A stretch of DNA of 64,000 nt. Source: Limnohabitans planktonicus II-D5. GTDB taxonomy: Bacteria > Pseudomonadota > Gammaproteobacteria > Burkholderiales > Burkholderiaceae_C. The notes beneath the pieces are model-generated. The model was not told the DNA's origin. It made no database searches and saw only the letters and a list, made by a program, of their open reading frames with translations. Where the stretch lies: contig NZ_LFYT02000021.1 of the NCBI RefSeq assembly GCF_001270065.2, forward strand, positions 16,926 through 80,925, in the 5' to 3' direction. Made by a program: the position numbers and the translations under genes. Below, piece by piece: positions 34,579 through 43,647 of the stretch; position 1 is the stretch's first letter; the number at the start of each line of letters is the position of its first letter.

Positions 34579-35757
34579 ATGGGACGTGCCGTTTGCAGTT
34601 TGCTGGGCTTGCTTTGCAGCATCTCGTCACCTGCCTTTACCTTGGCTGATTTGACGGTTTCATCCAGTCAGTTCACGGTGTTTCATGCCGTTTTGCCCTT
34701 TTCGCAAGCCTTGCCTGGTGCGTCGCGTGAGATTCAGGTTCAAACAGGCTCGCCGAGTGACTATGAGCGCTGGGGACTTACGCGGGCAGAGGCCTCGAAA
34801 TTCATTCGGCCTCGGGTGGTGTTGACCAAGGAGGATGCGGGCTACATTGAATTGGTGTCGGCCGACCCGGTGGCCGAGCAGACCTTTGATTTGGTACTGT
34901 GGGTAAGCCATGCGCAGCAAAAAATACCGATGCATTACAAAGTCACCGTGGCCGAAAAGCCCACGGTGAGCAAAGGGGAGGTGATGCTGGTGCCTCCGAC
35001 TGCGCTGCCTGCAGCACCGCTGCCCGCAGCCAACAAGCCGCTGCCCAACAAGTTCGTGCAGGCGATCCCCCTTACCCCCCCAACTGCAGTGTCAAGCAGT
35101 GCGCAGGCCAGCGTTCCAATTGCAAACGCTTCTGCGGTGCCTGCTTTGGCCAATGGTTCTGATGGTGCGCCCAATGCTTCAAACAGTTTGAAGCTTTCGC
35201 CTTTGGCCGACGATCCGGCTCAGTCAGACAAAACGATGCCGGATGGTTTGACGACCCCGACCCCGACCCCGGCACCGACACCCTTTTTGACGGTGCTCAT
35301 GCCCCATGTGAGTCTGTCCAAAAACGAATTGATGCTGGGGTTGGCACTGGTGTGCTGCGCATTGCTGCTCTTGGGTTTTTTGCTGGGGCGTCAGCGCTGG
35401 GGGCGTCCGCAAGAGGCGACAAGCTCCGAACTGGCGTCGCAGCCGCCCGACTTGGAAGTGCCCATGCGGAGCACAGGGCTTGCGAATGAGGCGAGCCCTG
35501 TTGTGTTTGCGTCCGAGTCCAAGGTGGATGAGCCCGTGCGCCCAACGCCGACACGGCCCACGCTGGTGGTTGACAGCGTACGCAAGACGCGTGCCTCGCA
35601 ACCCAGAAGCGTGGCTGAAGACCGCCTCAATCTGGCGAAGATTTACCTGAGCATGGGCGATGCAGCCACCGCCAAATCGGTGTTGGACGAAGTCATCGCA
35701 GAAGGCTCAGAGCCTGAAACCACGCAAGCACTCAAGCTCATCAAAGAGATGGTCTGA
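34579..35757 (+). CDS. FimV/HubP-like cell-pole protein, short form
   Basis: About 392 residues from the ATG at 34579 (a GTG at 34501 would add 26). The N-terminus has a signal peptide (VCSLLGLLCSISSPAFT), followed by a FimV-like beta domain, a Pro/Ala-rich linker, one membrane helix (LMLGLALVCCALLLLGFLLG), and a C-terminal FimV domain, EDRLNLAKIYLSMGDAATAK to the end. FimV proteins bind the cell wall and organise the pole, type IV pili and twitching. The usual long acidic region is missing and no LysM motif was recognised. Palindrome 34442-34457 lies upstream. Confidence 0.7.
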   Translation: MGRAVCSLLGLLCSISSPAFTLADLTVSSSQFTVFHAVLPFSQALPGASREIQVQTGSPSDYERWGLTRAEASKFIRPRVVLTKEDAGYIELVSADPVAEQTFDLVLWVSHAQQKIPMHYKVTVAEKPTVSKGEVMLVPPTALPAAPLPAANKPLPNKFVQAIPLTPPTAVSSSAQASVPIANASAVPALANGSDGAPNASNSLKLSPLADDPAQSDKTMPDGLTTPTPTPAPTPFLTVLMPHVSLSKNELMLGLALVCCALLLLGFLLGRQRWGRPQEATSSELASQPPDLEVPMRSTGLANEASPVVFASESKVDEPVRPTPTRPTLVVDSVRKTRASQPRSVAEDRLNLAKIYLSMGDAATAKSVLDEVIAEGSEPETTQALKLIKEMV

Positions 35758-35793
35758 GACCGCCTGGTGCCCGTGCCCAGGGCTCTGACATCG

Positions 35794-37050
35794 TCAATGC
35801 TTGAGCTTGCGATACAGCGTGCGCAAGGTGACGCCTGCAATGTCGGCCGCTTTTTTCTTGTCGCCGTTGCAGTACTCCACCAGCCGCGCAATGTAATCGC
35901 GCTCCTGCGCTTTCAGGGCCGTGAATGGCCCCATGCTTTCGTCTTCAGTCTCCATGGCCGCAACCCTGTCTTGCCAACTCGGGGGTTGAGGCGGGGCTTG
36001 AACCTGGCGTGAGCGGATGTCGGCCACCTTGGCCGATGGCCATGCTGGCTCGGACACGGGTTGAGCAGGCGCAGTTTGGGGGCCGATGTGGTAAGTCGTG
36101 CTGGCGTAAGCCGAATGGTTGGCACCCTGAAAAATCGGCTGCGGCGCGGCCACTTGCTGGTCGGGTTGAACGAATGTGGGTGGGTTGTTCTGGGCCTGAT
36201 CGATATAACCATTGAAGTCGGGCAGCATGGAGCGCTGCGACTTTTTTTCGATCACCCGTTCTGATTTGCTCGATGGCGTACCTGCGTGAATGGCCTGCAC
36301 CACCTGCAAACCCGAATAGGACTGGGACTCGAAGGTGCCCACCAGGCGGTGGATGATGTTGCGAAGCTCCAGGATATTGGCTGTGTACTTGTGGTGACAC
36401 AGCACCTCCATGGCCTCGGGGCTGAGTTGTTTGTGACGTCCCCCAGGGATCTCATGCAAGATGGAGTTGACCAGGTCTTCGATGTCTTCACGCCGTTCAT
36501 TGAGCGATGGCGTGCGTATGGTCAGCGTGTTGATGTGGTGAAGCAAATCATTGCGGAACTTTCCGTGTTCCACCATGGCCATCAGGTCCTGGCTGGATGA
36601 GGTGATCAAACGGAAGTCACTGTTGTAGGTGTCGCTGGAGTTGACCGGGGAATAGGTGTCGCTTTCCAAAAGGCGCAAAAGCAGGGTCTGGCTGGTGGAC
36701 GGCAGTTCGCCAACCTCATGCAGGTACAGCGTGCCACCTTCGGCCAGAGACACCGCGCCTTGGCGCAATTGGTGGTTATGGGGGTTGAGTGAACCCAGCA
36801 TCTCCAACTCGAACTTGCTTTCCTTGATGCCCAAGCAATCGATTTGAACAAAGTTGTGCGCGCTGCGGCCGCTGACGTTGTGCACGGTGGTGGCCGATTG
36901 GCGCTTACCTGTGCCCACCTCGCCTGCGAGCAGTATAGGGTCGTCTGTCTGGCTGGCCATGTGCAGGCGTCGAACGAAGCCATGAAAGGCCGCACTTGTG
37001 GGGCGCTTGGCAAGTGCCAGGACGGGATGGTCAGAGGTCAAGGGGGGCAT
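35794..37050 (-). CDS. Degenerate sigma-54-activator-like AAA+ protein with Fis-type HTH
   Basis: A 418-residue protein from the ATG at 37050. The Walker A GEVGTGK is at 43-49 and the sensor and arginine regions are recognisable (LITSSSQDLMAM, FRNDLLHHINTLTIRTPSL). The GAFTGA loop is absent, with a shortened LNPHNHQLRQGAV segment in its place, and the Walker B aspartate is His (GGTLYLHEVGEL). A long Gln/Pro-rich linker leads to a Fis-type HTH (DKKKAADIAGVTLRTLYRKL). It probably binds DNA and ATP but should not open sigma-54 promoters. It converges on the FimV-like gene. Confidence 0.82.
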   Translation of the reverse strand: MPPLTSDHPVLALAKRPTSAAFHGFVRRLHMASQTDDPILLAGEVGTGKRQSATTVHNVSGRSAHNFVQIDCLGIKESKFELEMLGSLNPHNHQLRQGAVSLAEGGTLYLHEVGELPSTSQTLLLRLLESDTYSPVNSSDTYNSDFRLITSSSQDLMAMVEHGKFRNDLLHHINTLTIRTPSLNERREDIEDLVNSILHEIPGGRHKQLSPEAMEVLCHHKYTANILELRNIIHRLVGTFESQSYSGLQVVQAIHAGTPSSKSERVIEKKSQRSMLPDFNGYIDQAQNNPPTFVQPDQQVAAPQPIFQGANHSAYASTTYHIGPQTAPAQPVSEPAWPSAKVADIRSRQVQAPPQPPSWQDRVAAMETEDESMGPFTALKAQERDYIARLVEYCNGDKKKAADIAGVTLRTLYRKLKH

Positions 37051-37075
37051 GCGGCTCACACGGCTGTTGATGTTT

Positions 37076-37091
37076 TTGTCAGTATTGACAA
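37076..37091 (-). promoter_or_regulatory. Palindromic operator candidate upstream of the degenerate activator
   Basis: Read on the minus strand it is TTGTCA-ATAC-TGACAA followed by AAACATCAA. It lies 26 bases before the ATG, so a bound protein could control translation start or the promoter. See the matching site at 34442-34457. The remainder of 37092-37265 shows no gene or clear motif. Confidence 0.5.
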
Positions 37092-37265
37092 ATTTTAATC
37101 GTAGCCACACAAAAAGTAAGGGGTTTTTAATTGAATATGTTGCGTGCAAGCCATGGTGTGAATGCGGATGGTCAAAGACAAAGAGGAAAAACAAAACAAC
37201 TGGACTGAAGTGGTTTGAGATTCATGAATATGGCAATGAAGCTGATTTGGGGTTTGTTGGTGCGG

Positions 37266-37369
37266 GTAGGTCGGTACGCCAAGAGTCCGACGCGGAACGC
37301 GCATCGTCAACGCTCACCATGCGGCAGGGGCTGGCAAGCAAACGTCGGGGTCATCGACCACCGACCTAC
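37266..37369. repeat. BIME-like element, GTAGGTCGG family (copy A)
   Basis: It begins GTAGGTCGG and ends CCGACCTAC. The left hairpin (GTCGG...CCGAC) and the right hairpin (GTCGGGGTC...GACCACCGAC) point toward each other; the interior is unlike that of the 63-kb array. Confidence 0.8.
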
Positions 37370-37383
37370 GAGGTGGTGGTCTA

Positions 37384-37461
37384 GTAGGTCGGTACTCGAA
37401 GAGTCCGACGTTGTGGGCTTCGGCACATCCCCCACGTCGGGGTCTTCGACCACCGACCTAC
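37384..37461. repeat. BIME-like element, GTAGGTCGG family (copy B)
   Basis: Same two REP hairpins as copy A, 14 bases away and in the same orientation, with a shorter 78-base unit. Together copies A and B fill most of the 533-base gene-free stretch before the aromatic operon; the remaining 122 bases hold only the upstream region of the oxygenase gene. Confidence 0.85.
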
Positions 37462-37583
37462 AGATACATCCTCGTAAGGGTTAACACCTGATTGACAGAC
37501 AAATGACTGGCGCAAATACTTCAAGCCTAAATTATCTAGGTCTTAAACAATTCCGCTGGGCGTCAAAGGCGAAAGGGACAACA

Positions 37584-39917
37584 ATGAAAATCGTGTGCAT
37601 TGGCGGCGGTCCATCGGGCCTGTACTTTGCGTTGCTGATGAAAAAGCTTGGCCCCGACCATGACATCACGGTGGTCGAGCGCAACAAGCCCTACGACACC
37701 TTTGGTTGGGGCGTGGTTTTTTCCGACCAAACGCTGGAGAACATGCGCCAGTGGGACATCGAGACCGCAGCCGAAGTGGAGCAGGCCTTCAACCACTGGG
37801 ACGACATCGAGCTGCACTTCAAGGACCGTGTGATCCGCTCGGGTGGTCACGGCTTTGTGGGCATTGGCCGCAAGAAACTGCTCAACATCCTGCAGGTGCG
37901 CTGCGAGCAGTTGGGCGTGAAGCTGCTTTTCGAGCAGGATGTGCAGTCCGATCTGGATTTTCCTGATGCCGATCTCATCATTGCCAGCGATGGCGTCAAC
38001 TCGCGTGTGCGCAGCCGCATGCCTGAAGTGTTCCAACCAGACATCGTCACCCGTCCCAACCGTTTCATTTGGCTGGGTACCAACCGTCAGTACGACGCGT
38101 TCACCTTCTTGTTCGAGAAGACCGAGCACGGCTGGTTTCAGGCACACGTCTACAAATTTGACAAGCAGACCTCCACCTTTATCGTCGAATGCCCCGAGCA
38201 CGTCTGGCTGGCGCACGGGCTGGACAAAGCCGACCAAGATGCTTCGATCGCCTTCTGTGAAAAGCTCTTTGCCAAAAACCTGCAGGGCGAAAAGCTGATG
38301 ACCAACGCCCGCCACCTGCGTGGCTCGGCATGGCTCAATTTTCAACGCGTCAAGTGCGCCAATTGGTCGCACTTCAACGGCAACAGCCATGTGGTGCTGA
38401 TGGGCGACGCGGTGCACACCGCCCACTTTGCGATCGGCTCGGGCACCAAGCTCGCATTGGAAGACGCCATCGAGCTGGTGCGCCAGTTCAAGGCGCTGGG
38501 CGACACGGCTGATCGCATTCCGGAGGTGTTGAAACATTACCAAGCCGTGCGCGAGATCGATGTCATCCGCCTGCAAAACGCGGCCTGGAACGCGATGGAA
38601 TGGTTCGAGGTTTGTGGCGAGCGCTACTGCGACCAGCTCGAACCCGAGCAGTTCATGTACTCCATGCTCACCCGCAGCCAGCGCATCAGCCACGAGAATT
38701 TGCGTCTGCGTGACAAAGCTTGGTTGGAAGGTTACGAGGCCTGGTTTGCAGGGCGCACGGCCACGCCAGGAATTCGCCCGCCGATGTTCACGCCATACAC
38801 CCAGCGCTCGGTCACGCTCAAGAACCGTGTGGTGGTCTCGCCCATGGCGCAATACATGGCGGTCGATGGTCGCGTGGGAGATGACCACCTGGTGCACCTG
38901 GGCGCACGCGCCATGGGCGGCGCAGGGCTCGTGATGGTTGAGATGACCGCACCCAGCGCCGACGGCCGCATCACGCACGGCTGCCCGGGCCTGTGGAACG
39001 ACACCCAAACGCAGGACTTCCAAGGCATCACCGACTGGGTGCATGCGAAGTCGGATGCAAAGATCGGCCTGCAGATCGGTCACGCCGGACCCAAAGGCTC
39101 CACCTGCCGACCTTGGCAAGGTGCTGGCATGGACCAGCCTGTGCCAGCAGACGATGCCGAAGGCAACTGGCCCTTGCTGGCGGCCTCCGCCCAGCCCTAT
39201 TTGCCGCAGGGCGATGTACCCCGCGCCATGACCCGTGCCGACATGGACCGCGTCACGGCCGACTTTGTGGCCTGCACCCAACGCGCTGCCCAAGCAGGCT
39301 TTGACTGGCTGGAGTTGCACTGCGCGCACGGCTATTTGTTGTCGAGCTTCATCAGCCCGCTCACCAATCAACGCACGGACGAGTACGGCGGCTCGCTCGC
39401 CAACCGCCTGCGCTATCCGCTCGAAGTGTTTGCCGCTGTGCGTGCTGCTTGGCCCAAAGACCTGCCCATGTCGGTGCGCATCTCGGCGCACGATTGGGTC
39501 GAAGGCGGTATCACACCCACCGATGCGGTTGAGATCGCCCGCGCCTTCAAGGCCGCAGGTGCCGACATGATCGACTGCTCATCAGGCCAAGTCAGTGCGG
39601 AGCAAAAGCCCACTTACGGCCGCATGTACCAAACACCTTTTGCCGACCGCATCCGCCAGGAAGCAGGCATCGCCACCATCGCAGTCGGTGCCATCAGTGA
39701 AGCCGACCACGTCAACAGCATCTTGGCCGCAGGCCGTGCCGATTTGTGCGCTGTGGCCCGCCCGCACTTGGCCAACCCGGCTTGGACGCTGACCGAAGCG
39801 GCGCGCATCGGCTTCAAAGACGTGGCTTGGCCGCGTGCTTACGTGTCGGGCAAGCCGCAGCTTGAAGCGGGCTTTGCCCGTGAGCGTGCGTTGCAGACCG
39901 CAAGCACGGGGGATTGA
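37584..39917 (+). CDS. Fused flavin monooxygenase/old-yellow-enzyme reductase (2-aminobenzoyl-CoA or salicylyl-CoA type)
   Basis: A 777-residue two-domain protein. Residues 1-390 form an FAD hydroxylase ([37 protein letters not shown]). From about 400, [24 protein letters not shown] starts an old-yellow-enzyme domain. This fusion matches 2-aminobenzoyl-CoA monooxygenase/reductase of Azoarcus and salicylyl-CoA 5-hydroxylase/oxidoreductase. It hydroxylates and then partly reduces an aryl-CoA ring. The ATG at 37584 gives the family N-terminus. Ligase, RidA and beta-oxidation genes downstream favour anthranilate as substrate. Confidence 0.87.
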   Translation: MKIVCIGGGPSGLYFALLMKKLGPDHDITVVERNKPYDTFGWGVVFSDQTLENMRQWDIETAAEVEQAFNHWDDIELHFKDRVIRSGGHGFVGIGRKKLLNILQVRCEQLGVKLLFEQDVQSDLDFPDADLIIASDGVNSRVRSRMPEVFQPDIVTRPNRFIWLGTNRQYDAFTFLFEKTEHGWFQAHVYKFDKQTSTFIVECPEHVWLAHGLDKADQDASIAFCEKLFAKNLQGEKLMTNARHLRGSAWLNFQRVKCANWSHFNGNSHVVLMGDAVHTAHFAIGSGTKLALEDAIELVRQFKALGDTADRIPEVLKHYQAVREIDVIRLQNAAWNAMEWFEVCGERYCDQLEPEQFMYSMLTRSQRISHENLRLRDKAWLEGYEAWFAGRTATPGIRPPMFTPYTQRSVTLKNRVVVSPMAQYMAVDGRVGDDHLVHLGARAMGGAGLVMVEMTAPSADGRITHGCPGLWNDTQTQDFQGITDWVHAKSDAKIGLQIGHAGPKGSTCRPWQGAGMDQPVPADDAEGNWPLLAASAQPYLPQGDVPRAMTRADMDRVTADFVACTQRAAQAGFDWLELHCAHGYLLSSFISPLTNQRTDEYGGSLANRLRYPLEVFAAVRAAWPKDLPMSVRISAHDWVEGGITPTDAVEIARAFKAAGADMIDCSSGQVSAEQKPTYGRMYQTPFADRIRQEAGIATIAVGAISEADHVNSILAAGRADLCAVARPHLANPAWTLTEAARIGFKDVAWPRAYVSGKPQLEAGFARERALQTASTGD

Positions 39918-39946
39918 GATGCGTCACCCAGCTTCGGGAATGTCTT

Positions 39947-40017
39947 GTAGGAGCCAGCCTGCTGGCGATCAAGTCGGTTGTTGCGCAGCAAGCCATCGCT
40001 TGCAGGCAAGCTCCTAC
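39947..40017. repeat. Dispersed palindromic repeat, GTAGGAGC-type (copy 2)
   Basis: GTAGGAGCCAGCCTGCTGGC at the left and GCTTGCAGGCAAGCTCCTAC at the right face each other. It matches the element at 5220-5291 and fills the space between the oxygenase and the SDR, so it would be transcribed within the operon. The type resembles REPs common in Pseudomonas. Confidence 0.75.
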
Positions 40018-40033
40018 AACTTATGGAGGGTTC

Positions 40034-40831
40034 ATGAATAACCGCCACGCCCTCATCACAGGCGCGGGCGCAGGCATTGGCGCAGCCATCGCGCTGCAGC
40101 TTGCGCAAGCGGGTTGCCGCCTGACCCTGTGTGGCCGCTCGCAAGACACCTTGCAAGCCCAAGCCGAAGCCCTGCACGCGCAAGTGTCCGATGTGGCGGT
40201 GTTGATCGCGCCCATGGACGTGGCCGATGAACACGCCGTGCAAGCGGCGGTGCAGCAGGCGCAGGCCCGCTTTGGCCCTGTGAACATCCTGGTCAACAAC
40301 GCAGGTCAGGCGAGCAGCCAGCCCTTTGCCAAGACCGATGCCGCGCTGTGGCAGCAGATGCTGAACGTCAACCTCACGGGCACTTACCACAGCATCCAGG
40401 CGGTGCTGCCGGGCATGCTTGAAGCCGCCAGCGAACAAGGGGGTGGCACGCCCGGGCGCATCATCAACATCGCCAGCACAGCAGGCCTCCAAGGCTACGC
40501 CTATGTGAGCGCCTATGTGGCCGCCAAACACGGCGTGGTCGGACTGACCAAAGCATTGGCGCTGGAACTGGCGCGCAAGAACGTGACCGTGAACGCCATT
40601 TGCCCCGGCTACACCGAAACCGACATCGTGCGCGAAGCCGTACAAAACATCGTGAGCAAAACCGGCAAGACCGAAGCGCAAGCCCGCCAAGCGCTGGCCG
40701 CCAGAAACCCTCAGCAGCGCCTGGTGCAGCCGCAAGAAGTCGCCCAAAGCGTGTTGTGGTTGTGCGCTGCAGGCAGCGACGCGATCAACGGCCAAGCCAT
40801 TGCCATCGACGGCGGGGAGTTGGCAGGATGA
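40034..40831 (+). CDS. Short-chain dehydrogenase (3-hydroxyacyl-CoA dehydrogenase-like)
   Basis: A 265-residue SDR. The TGAGAGIG motif is at 9-16, followed by NNAG, catalytic Ser in NIASTAG, and YVAAK. The C-terminal GQAIAIDGGEL is the usual end. In an aerobic aryl-CoA pathway it would oxidise a hydroxyacyl-CoA intermediate. GGAGGG precedes the ATG at 40034; the open frame upstream runs through the repeat. Its stop overlaps the next start as ATGA. Confidence 0.9.
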   Translation: MNNRHALITGAGAGIGAAIALQLAQAGCRLTLCGRSQDTLQAQAEALHAQVSDVAVLIAPMDVADEHAVQAAVQQAQARFGPVNILVNNAGQASSQPFAKTDAALWQQMLNVNLTGTYHSIQAVLPGMLEAASEQGGGTPGRIINIASTAGLQGYAYVSAYVAAKHGVVGLTKALALELARKNVTVNAICPGYTETDIVREAVQNIVSKTGKTEAQARQALAARNPQQRLVQPQEVAQSVLWLCAAGSDAINGQAIAIDGGELAG

Positions 40832-41445
40832 ACAACATGACTGACATGGAAGTGCGCGCGCACGCCGATCACCACGCCTCGCTGCGCCTGTGGCTGCGAC
40901 TGTTGTCGTGCACCACCCGCATCGAAGACACGATCCGACAACGCCTGCGCGAACAGTTTGACATCACGCTGCCGCGCTTTGACCTGATGGCGCAACTCGA
41001 GCGTGAGCCGCAAGGCCTGTCGATGAGCGAGCTCTCGCGCCGCATGATGGTCACGGGTGGCAACGTCACCAGCATCGTGGACCAGCTGGAAAAAGAACAA
41101 CTGGTGCAGCGGCAAATGCAGGCCAGCGACCGCCGCTCCTACACCGTCAGTCTGACCGAGGCCGGGCGTACTGCTTTCGCGTCCATGGCGCAGGCCCACG
41201 AGGGGTGGGTCGTCGAGCTGCTGTCGCCGCTGGCCGAACAAGAACAAACACAACTGCATCAACTGCTGGGCGCTTTGAAGTCCGGCACCCCCACCGCAAA
41301 CAACAGCGCCCTTCGTAGGTCGGTGGTCGAAGACCCCGACGTGGGTCGCGCAGGCCTTGGCGCTGAACGCGGGCCGCAGGGGGTATTCACGCCCTTGTCG
41401 GACTCTTCGAGTGCCGACCTACCCAATCCTAAGGAGACAAAATGA
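40828..41445 (+). CDS. MarR-family regulator with a repeat-derived C-terminal tail
   Basis: A 205-residue protein. Residues 1-160 form a normal MarR winged-helix ([66 protein letters not shown]). From about residue 163 the frame runs through the BIME at 41315-41422 and ends only at an ATGA overlap with the next gene. Typical MarR proteins end near 150-160, so the last 40-45 residues look repeat-encoded. It is likely the local repressor of the aromatic operon, with an aryl-CoA as candidate ligand. Confidence 0.85.
   Translation: MNNMTDMEVRAHADHHASLRLWLRLLSCTTRIEDTIRQRLREQFDITLPRFDLMAQLEREPQGLSMSELSRRMMVTGGNVTSIVDQLEKEQLVQRQMQASDRRSYTVSLTEAGRTAFASMAQAHEGWVVELLSPLAEQEQTQLHQLLGALKSGTPTANNSALRRSVVEDPDVGRAGLGAERGPQGVFTPLSDSSSADLPNPKETK
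41315..41422. repeat. BIME-like element inside the marR coding region
   Basis: The same family as 37266-37461 and 63291-64000, in reverse order of arms: GTAGGTCGG-TGGTC-GAA-GACC-CCGAC at the left and GTCGG-ACTC-TTC-GAGT-GCCGACCTAC at the right. It is read in frame at the 3' end of the MarR gene and ends 20 bases before the next ATG; the AAGGAG of the next gene follows directly. Confidence 0.85.
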
Positions 41446-42302
41446 GCCAACGCTACCTGCCCGGCCAGCCGCACCAGCTGCCTCGCCACAACCAGCCCAT
41501 GGCCGGGTACCAGCCAGAGCATTTCTTGCTGTCCGTCAAAGACGGTGTGGCCACCGTGAGTCTGAACCGCCCCGAGCGCAAGAACCCGTTGTCGTTTGAT
41601 TCGTACGCCGAGCTGCGTGACTTTTTCCGCGCCTTGCCCTATGCACCTGACATCCACGCCGTGGTCATCACGGGTGAGGGCGGCAACTTCTGCTCGGGTG
41701 GTGACGTGCACGAGATCATCGGCCCGCTCACCCAACTCGACATGCCCGGCCTCTTGGCCTTCACCCGCATGACGGGCGACTTGGTCAAGGCCATGCGCGC
41801 CTGTCCGCAGCCCATCATCGCGGCGATCGACGGCGTGTGCGCGGGCGCAGGCGCGATCCTGGCCATGGCCTCAGACCTGCGTTACGGCACCGAGCGCAGC
41901 AAGACCTACTTTTTGTTCAACAAGGTCGGCTTGGCTGGTTGCGACATGGGCGCGTGCGCGCTCTTGCCGCGCATCATCGGCCAAGGGCGAGCGAGCGAGT
42001 TGCTCTTCACCGGGCGGGGCCTGGGCGCGCTGGAAGCCGAGCGCTGGGGTTTTTACAACCGCGTGTGCGAGGCAGGCACAGTGCTGGCCGATGCGCAAGC
42101 CATCGCCGCCCAGCTGGTGGCAGGCCCCACCTTTGCCAACGGCATCACCAAAAAGATGCTGCAACAAGAATGGAACATGGGCGTGGACGAAGCCATCGAG
42201 GCCGAAGCCCAGGCCCAAGCCATCTGCATGGCCACCAACGACTTCCACCGGGCGTACCACGCCTTTGTGGCCAAGCAAACGCCCGTGTTTGAAGGGGACT
42301 GA
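41442..42302 (+). CDS. Enoyl-CoA hydratase/isomerase family protein
   Basis: A 286-residue crotonase. [19 protein letters not shown] and [23 protein letters not shown] are the oxyanion-hole segments. In the pathway it would hydrate a ring-derived enoyl-CoA or hydrolyse the reduced ring. AAGGAG lies seven bases before the ATG, inside the marR frame. The start overlaps the marR stop, so translation is coupled. Confidence 0.9.
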   Translation: MSQRYLPGQPHQLPRHNQPMAGYQPEHFLLSVKDGVATVSLNRPERKNPLSFDSYAELRDFFRALPYAPDIHAVVITGEGGNFCSGGDVHEIIGPLTQLDMPGLLAFTRMTGDLVKAMRACPQPIIAAIDGVCAGAGAILAMASDLRYGTERSKTYFLFNKVGLAGCDMGACALLPRIIGQGRASELLFTGRGLGALEAERWGFYNRVCEAGTVLADAQAIAAQLVAGPTFANGITKKMLQQEWNMGVDEAIEAEAQAQAICMATNDFHRAYHAFVAKQTPVFEGD

Positions 42303-42305
42303 GCC

Positions 42306-43490
42306 ATGTCAAATCACACAGCCACTCACCCGCCAGAACTCGACTGGCCTTTCTTTGACGACAGCCACCGCGACTTCAAAGTGCGCTTGGACACTTGGTG
42401 TCAAGAGCACCTGGCCCACGCCCATCACGACGAAAGCCGAGATGCCGTAGACGCTGAATGCATCCGTCTGGTGCGCCTGCTGGGCAGCGGCGGCTGGCTC
42501 AAGCATGCGGTGTCTGGCACGGCCTATGGCGCAGCGTCGGATGTGATCGACACCCGCCAGCTCTGCCTGCTGCGCGAAACACTGGCTTTTCACAACGGCT
42601 TGTCTGACTTCGCGTTTGCCATGCAGGGCTTGGGCACAGGGGCCATCAGCCTCATGGGTACGGCCGATCAAAAGCAGCGCTACCTGGCGCGTGTGGCGTC
42701 GGGCCAGGCCTTGAGCGCTTTTGCCTTGAGCGAGCCCGATGCAGGCTCGGATGTGGCCGCCATGCAGTGCAGCGCCACTGCCACGGCAGACGGCTATGTG
42801 CTCAACGGCCGCAAGACCTGGATCAGCAACGGCGGCATTGCCGACTTTTATGTGGTGTTCGCCCGTACGGGCGAAGCGCCCGGCGCACGCGGCATCACGG
42901 CTTTCATTGTCGATGCCGACACGCCCGGTCTGTCGATTGAAGAGCGCATCGACGTGGTCGCACCGCACCCGTTGGCCACGCTCAAGTTTGATAACTGCAA
43001 GGTCGCTGCCAACCAGCGCATTGGCGAAGCGGGCCAGGGCTTCAAGGTCGCCATGGCCACGCTCGACGTGTTCCGCACCTCGGTGGCGGCGGCCGCGTTG
43101 GGTTTTGGGCGGCGTGCGCTGCACGAGTCCATCAGCTGGGCGCGTTCACGCAAGATGTTTGGCCAAACCTTGGGCGACTTTCAGATCACCCAGACCAAGA
43201 TCGCGCAGATGGCCACCATGCTGGACGCGGCCACGCTCTTGACGTACCGCGCCGCTTGGCTGCGTGACCAAGGCGGTCGCATCACCCGCGAAGCGGCCAT
43301 GGCCAAGATGACCGCCACCGAAAACGCCCAGCAGATCATCGACATGGCGGTGCAGATGCACGGCGGCATGGGTGTGAAAAAAGGTGTGATGGTGGAGTCG
43401 TTGTACCGCGAGATCCGAGCGCTGCGCATTTACGAAGGGGCGACGGAAGTGCAGCAGTTGATCATTGGCAAGGATGTGTTGAAGGGCTGA
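42306..43490 (+). CDS. Acyl-CoA dehydrogenase
   Basis: A 394-residue FAD enzyme of the standard size. [15 protein letters not shown] and [18 protein letters not shown] are the FAD/substrate motifs, and the C-terminal [13 protein letters not shown] contains the catalytic Glu of the family. It likely performs a dehydrogenation step in beta-oxidation of the ring-opened product. Three bases separate it from the crotonase gene. Confidence 0.92.
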   Translation: MSNHTATHPPELDWPFFDDSHRDFKVRLDTWCQEHLAHAHHDESRDAVDAECIRLVRLLGSGGWLKHAVSGTAYGAASDVIDTRQLCLLRETLAFHNGLSDFAFAMQGLGTGAISLMGTADQKQRYLARVASGQALSAFALSEPDAGSDVAAMQCSATATADGYVLNGRKTWISNGGIADFYVVFARTGEAPGARGITAFIVDADTPGLSIEERIDVVAPHPLATLKFDNCKVAANQRIGEAGQGFKVAMATLDVFRTSVAAAALGFGRRALHESISWARSRKMFGQTLGDFQITQTKIAQMATMLDAATLLTYRAAWLRDQGGRITREAAMAKMTATENAQQIIDMAVQMHGGMGVKKGVMVESLYREIRALRIYEGATEVQQLIIGKDVLKG

Positions 43491-43520
43491 TGGTTCGATG
43501 CGGCTGATCGGGTGAGCTGC

Positions 43521-43594
43521 CGAGGGGCCCCGGGGGCGGGGGCCTCATGCTGCGGGGGTACGCAGAAATCGGCCCCCGCCCCCGGGGCCCCTCG
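43521..43594. repeat. Perfect 24-bp inverted repeat between acyl-CoA dehydrogenase and ligase genes
   Basis: Arms at 43521-43544 and 43571-43594 are perfect complements, nearly all G and C. The 26-base loop itself contains CTGCG...CGCAG, and just outside the arms GCTG and CAGC can pair past one mismatch. No T-run follows, so it is not a normal terminator, but it should strongly stall or protect the mRNA 31 bases after one gene. Confidence 0.9.
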
Positions 43595-43647
43595 ACAGCG
43601 TGGTGCGGCAAGCGCTGCACAGTAGAAATAAAAAAGGAGACAAGGAC

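Noticed and set aside
37563..39491. 642-residue reverse frame opposite the fused oxygenase
   Set aside because: Both oxygenase domains are well supported on the plus strand; the reverse frame lacks motifs.
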